A stretch of DNA of 64,000 nt from an uncultured Bacilli bacterium (GTDB lineage Bacteria > Bacillota_I > Bacilli_A > ML615J-28 > CAG-313), in assembly GCA_934098295.1 (NCBI GenBank), contig CAKONV010000003.1, positions 62,001-126,000 of the forward strand. Reading direction: 5' to 3'. Below are positions 62,363 to 64,000 of the stretch, piece after piece. The notes under the pieces were generated by a model. That model had not been told where the DNA came from, did no database searches, and was given only the letters and a program-made list of their open reading frames with translations. Position numbers and translations under genes: made by a program. Each line of letters starts with the position of its first letter. The stretch's first letter is position 1.

Positions 62363-62371
62363 TATAGTATG
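62363..62371 (-). promoter_or_regulatory. Sigma-K-like -10 element before the coat-like gene
   Basis: The minus strand reads CATACTATA, fitting the mother-cell sigma-K -10 pattern CATAnnnTA. No well-spaced AC-type -35 element is found (the closest ACA is 15 bp upstream, a little short). Transcription would begin near 62355, just before the ribosome site. Confidence 0.35.
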
Positions 62372-62415
62372 AAAGTAAAAAAATAATGTATAGGTGAAAA
62401 GCCATAAAAAAATTA

Positions 62416-62460
62416 CATATTAATAAATACGAGAGGTATTAATATATGTTACTTTAATAC
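62416..62460. repeat. Inverted repeat between the coat-like gene and the EIIB-like gene
   Basis: TTACATATTAATA and TATTAATATATGTTA face each other with an 11-nt centre. On the minus strand the repeat is followed by seven T, so it can be a terminator there, or an operator for the divergent promoters. Confidence 0.5.
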
Positions 62461-62467
62461 TAGATAC

Positions 62468-62496
62468 TTGAAAAAGAATAAAAAATAGTGTATAAT
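62468..62496 (+). promoter_or_regulatory. Sigma-A promoter of the EIIB-like gene
   Basis: TTGAAA (62468-62473), 17-bp spacer, TATAAT (62491-62496). Confidence 0.85.
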
Positions 62497-62533
62497 AATG
62501 AATAGATATAATAAAGAAAAAAGAGGTATAAAA

Positions 62534-62890
62534 ATGTTTTTAGAAATTTCCGCAAATGTTTTTCCCGTTTTAATAGCGGTATTAGTAATCCTTATTCCAG
62601 TGCTAATTTTAACGCTAGTTGTACTTATAAAGTTTATCATTAAAAATGTTAAAAAGAGTAAGGCATATAAAAATAGTAATTCTTTTGACTATGAAGAATT
62701 GTTTGGTGGCAAAGACAATATTATCAATGTTAATGTAAATATGACAAGAGTTAACCTAGAAGTTAAAGATGTAGATAAAGTGAAAATCGATACTTTAAAA
62801 ACTTTAGGTATTGGTGTTTTAATAGCTGGTAATACTATTAAATGTTCATCAGAACAACTTGCGAAAGAAGTAAGTAGTAAAATTAAGTAG
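62534..62890 (+). CDS. Membrane-anchored PTS EIIB-like domain lacking the phosphorylated Cys
   Basis: A 118-residue protein: one N-terminal membrane helix (about 8-35), then an EIIB-glucose-like domain (FGGKDNIINVNVNMTRVNLE, VKDVDKVKIDTLKTLGIGVL, SEQLAKEV). In active EIIB the motif is N-x-x-x-C-x-T-R-L-R; here Asn69 replaces the phosphorylated Cys, and Leu-Arg becomes Val-Asn. It therefore cannot pass phosphate in the normal way and may be a sensor or structural domain. AGAGGT at 62523-62528 sets ATG 62534. It stands alone, without EIIA or EIIC partners, and ends in a terminator. Confidence 0.75.
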   Translation: MFLEISANVFPVLIAVLVILIPVLILTLVVLIKFIIKNVKKSKAYKNSNSFDYEELFGGKDNIINVNVNMTRVNLEVKDVDKVKIDTLKTLGIGVLIAGNTIKCSSEQLAKEVSSKIK

Positions 62891-62912
62891 TTTTTGCTAC
62901 TTACTATTTTTA
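62868..62912 (+). terminator. Terminator overlapping the end of the EIIB-like gene
   Basis: GTAAGTAG near the stop codon pairs with CTACTTAC, with an alternative inner AAGTAG/CTACTT pairing, followed by TATTTTT. Confidence 0.65.
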
Positions 62913-62952
62913 AAAAATGATAGTAAAATTTTAAAAATAAGAGGTGAAAGTT

Positions 62953-64000
62953 ATGTACGATTTTGAAAAAATGATTTTAGATAACAAAGAGTTAATTTTA
63001 AAAAAGACCCAAGAACTTATTAGAATTCCTAGTGTCTTAGATGAAAACAATAAAACTGATGAGGCACCATTTGGGAAAAATGTTAGAGATGCATTAGATT
63101 ATATGATGAATTTAGCAAAAGAAGATGGCTTTAAAACTGAACAAGATGGCGGCTATGCTGGACAAATTGATTATGGAAATCCTAATGGAAAGTTAATTGG
63201 TATTTTATGCCATTTAGATGTTGTACCAGTTTCTAAAGGATGGATATATCCTCCCTTTGAAGCTAAAATTGTTGATGGTAAACTTTATGGAAGAGGTTCT
63301 ACAGATGATAAAGGACCAACAATGGCAGCTTATTTTGCATTAAAGTTTATTAAAAATGCTGGTATTAAACTTAAAAATAATATTCGAATAATTCTTGGCA
63401 CCGATGAAGAAACCGGTTGGCGAGGTGTTAGTCATTATTTTGAAAAATATCCAATGCCAGAAATTGGCTTTGCCCCTGATGCTGATTTTCCTTTAATATA
63501 TGGTGAAAAAGGTAGAATGACTTATGATTTAGGACTTTCTAGTTGGGATGATGATGATATTGTCGTATCTATTAAAGGTGGAGATCGCTACAATGTAGTT
63601 TTAGATGAAGTAAGTGCTATTGTAACAAAAGATTTAGAAAAAGAATTTAAAGAATTTATTAGCGTTAATAATTTAGAAGGAAGCTATACGAAAGTTTCTA
63701 ATGGTTATGAATTGGTTTTAAAAGGAGTCGCTGCTCATGCTATGGAACCTCATAAAGGTATTAATGCTGGAACCTATATGTGCAAATTCTTGGAAAAATA
63801 TTCAAAAAATAAATTAATTAAATATATTGCTAAATATTATCATCAAAGTCCATTCCTTGAAAAACTTGGCTTGGATTATAATGATTATGAAATGGGACCA
63901 ATAACTTGTAATATTGGAATTATGAATATTTCAAAATCAAATTCACTAGTAACGTTAGATTTAAGATACCCTGTTCGTTACGATATCGAAAATTTTCAAA
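62953..64000 (+). CDS. pepV: PepV-like M20 dipeptidase (N-terminal 349 codons; runs off the window)
   Basis: A zinc dipeptidase of the M20A family that splits dipeptides, completing peptide use after Opp import. The metal ligands are in place: CHLDVVP (His87, Asp89), STDDKGP (Asp118), DEETGW (Glu152/Glu153 as base and ligand) and APDADFPLIYGEKG (Asp near 177). A lid domain follows, including the LKGVAAHAMEPHKGINAG motif, in which His positions bind substrate. AGAGGTG at 62940-62946 sets ATG 62953. The frame is open to base 64000, so the last roughly 110-120 residues are missing here. Confidence 0.92.
   Translation, partial: MYDFEKMILDNKELILKKTQELIRIPSVLDENNKTDEAPFGKNVRDALDYMMNLAKEDGFKTEQDGGYAGQIDYGNPNGKLIGILCHLDVVPVSKGWIYPPFEAKIVDGKLYGRGSTDDKGPTMAAYFALKFIKNAGIKLKNNIRIILGTDEETGWRGVSHYFEKYPMPEIGFAPDADFPLIYGEKGRMTYDLGLSSWDDDDIVVSIKGGDRYNVVLDEVSAIVTKDLEKEFKEFISVNNLEGSYTKVSNGYELVLKGVAAHAMEPHKGINAGTYMCKFLEKYSKNKLIKYIAKYYHQSPFLEKLGLDYNDYEMGPITCNIGIMNISKSNSLVTLDLRYPVRYDIENFQ

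Noticed and set aside
1..64000. CRISPR arrays, tRNA and rRNA genes, prophage
   Set aside because: No regular short repeats with spacers, no cloverleaf with the conserved T-arm motif, no rRNA signature and no phage structural genes were seen on reading both strands.

Overview
The window is about 64 kb of very AT-rich DNA from a low-GC Bacillota, most likely an anaerobic, host-associated member of class Bacilli related to the Erysipelotrichia/RF39/Acholeplasma side of the tree. Evidence: Firmicute-type gene families and Shine-Dalgarno sites, sigma-A promoters with 17-bp spacers, standard stop use including TGA, two rubrerythrins with a Fur/PerR regulator, the PlsX/FakB phospholipid route, and enlarged Opp transporter subunits of the kind seen in mollicute relatives. 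A peptidoglycan amidase, a DUF368 (polyprenyl-phosphate carrier family) protein and a CotY/CotZ-like spore-coat protein argue against a wall-less mollicute. No rRNA, tRNA or CRISPR array was seen.

Layout. 1-2.6 kb: chaperones (two near-identical hsp20 copies, groES, groEL). 2.6-4.2 kb: WYL regulator and an orphan gene. 4.3-7 kb: galactokinase and class II galactose-1-phosphate uridylyltransferase. 7-11.5 kb: arginine deiminase operon (arcA, arcB, arcC) ending in a fold-III PLP decarboxylase. 11.6-12.2 kb: reverse rubrerythrin. 12.2-16.3 kb: accessory surface region with a structured RNA candidate, three tandem lipoprotein paralogues and a broken Cys-His (NlpC-like) surface protein gene. 16.7-19.3 kb: hemolysin III, GT8 glycosyltransferase, acyltransferase. 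19.4-21.4 kb (minus): GNAT and DegV/FakB, divergent from plsX. 22.7-27.8 kb: alpha/beta hydrolase, DUF308 membrane protein, a ruined mntP, then trkA-trkH potassium uptake. 28-37.1 kb: a five-gene oligopeptide ABC transporter with unusual insertions, plus a DUF3899-like protein. 37.3-42.2 kb: modular cell-wall amidase lipoprotein, P-loop kinase, HD protein, TraX. 42.2-45.6 kb: phospholipid/lipid-carrier cluster. 45.7-50.3 kb: heterodimeric ABC exporter and DUF362 ferredoxin protein. 50.4-53.9 kb: tightly coupled unknown operon (DUF5662, YdcF, DUF697 and two membrane-anchored paralogues). 54-54.9 kb: perR-rubrerythrin behind a perfect Per-box. 54.9-57 kb: a GC-richer decayed insertion bounded by GAATTC. 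57-64 kb: GH9 hydrolase, HAD-DUF523 fusion, ZIP transporter, coat-like protein (minus), EIIB-like membrane protein without its phosphorylated Cys, and the start of a PepV-like dipeptidase.

Together the genes describe a fermenter living on peptides, arginine and sugars (Opp, PepV, ADI pathway, galactose, GH9), recycling or importing fatty acids (FakB, PlsX, several PlsC), with oxygen/peroxide defence by PerR and rubrerythrins. The least explained parts are the 50.4-53.9 kb operon, the 12.2-16.3 kb surface region and the 2-kb insertion at 54.9 kb.
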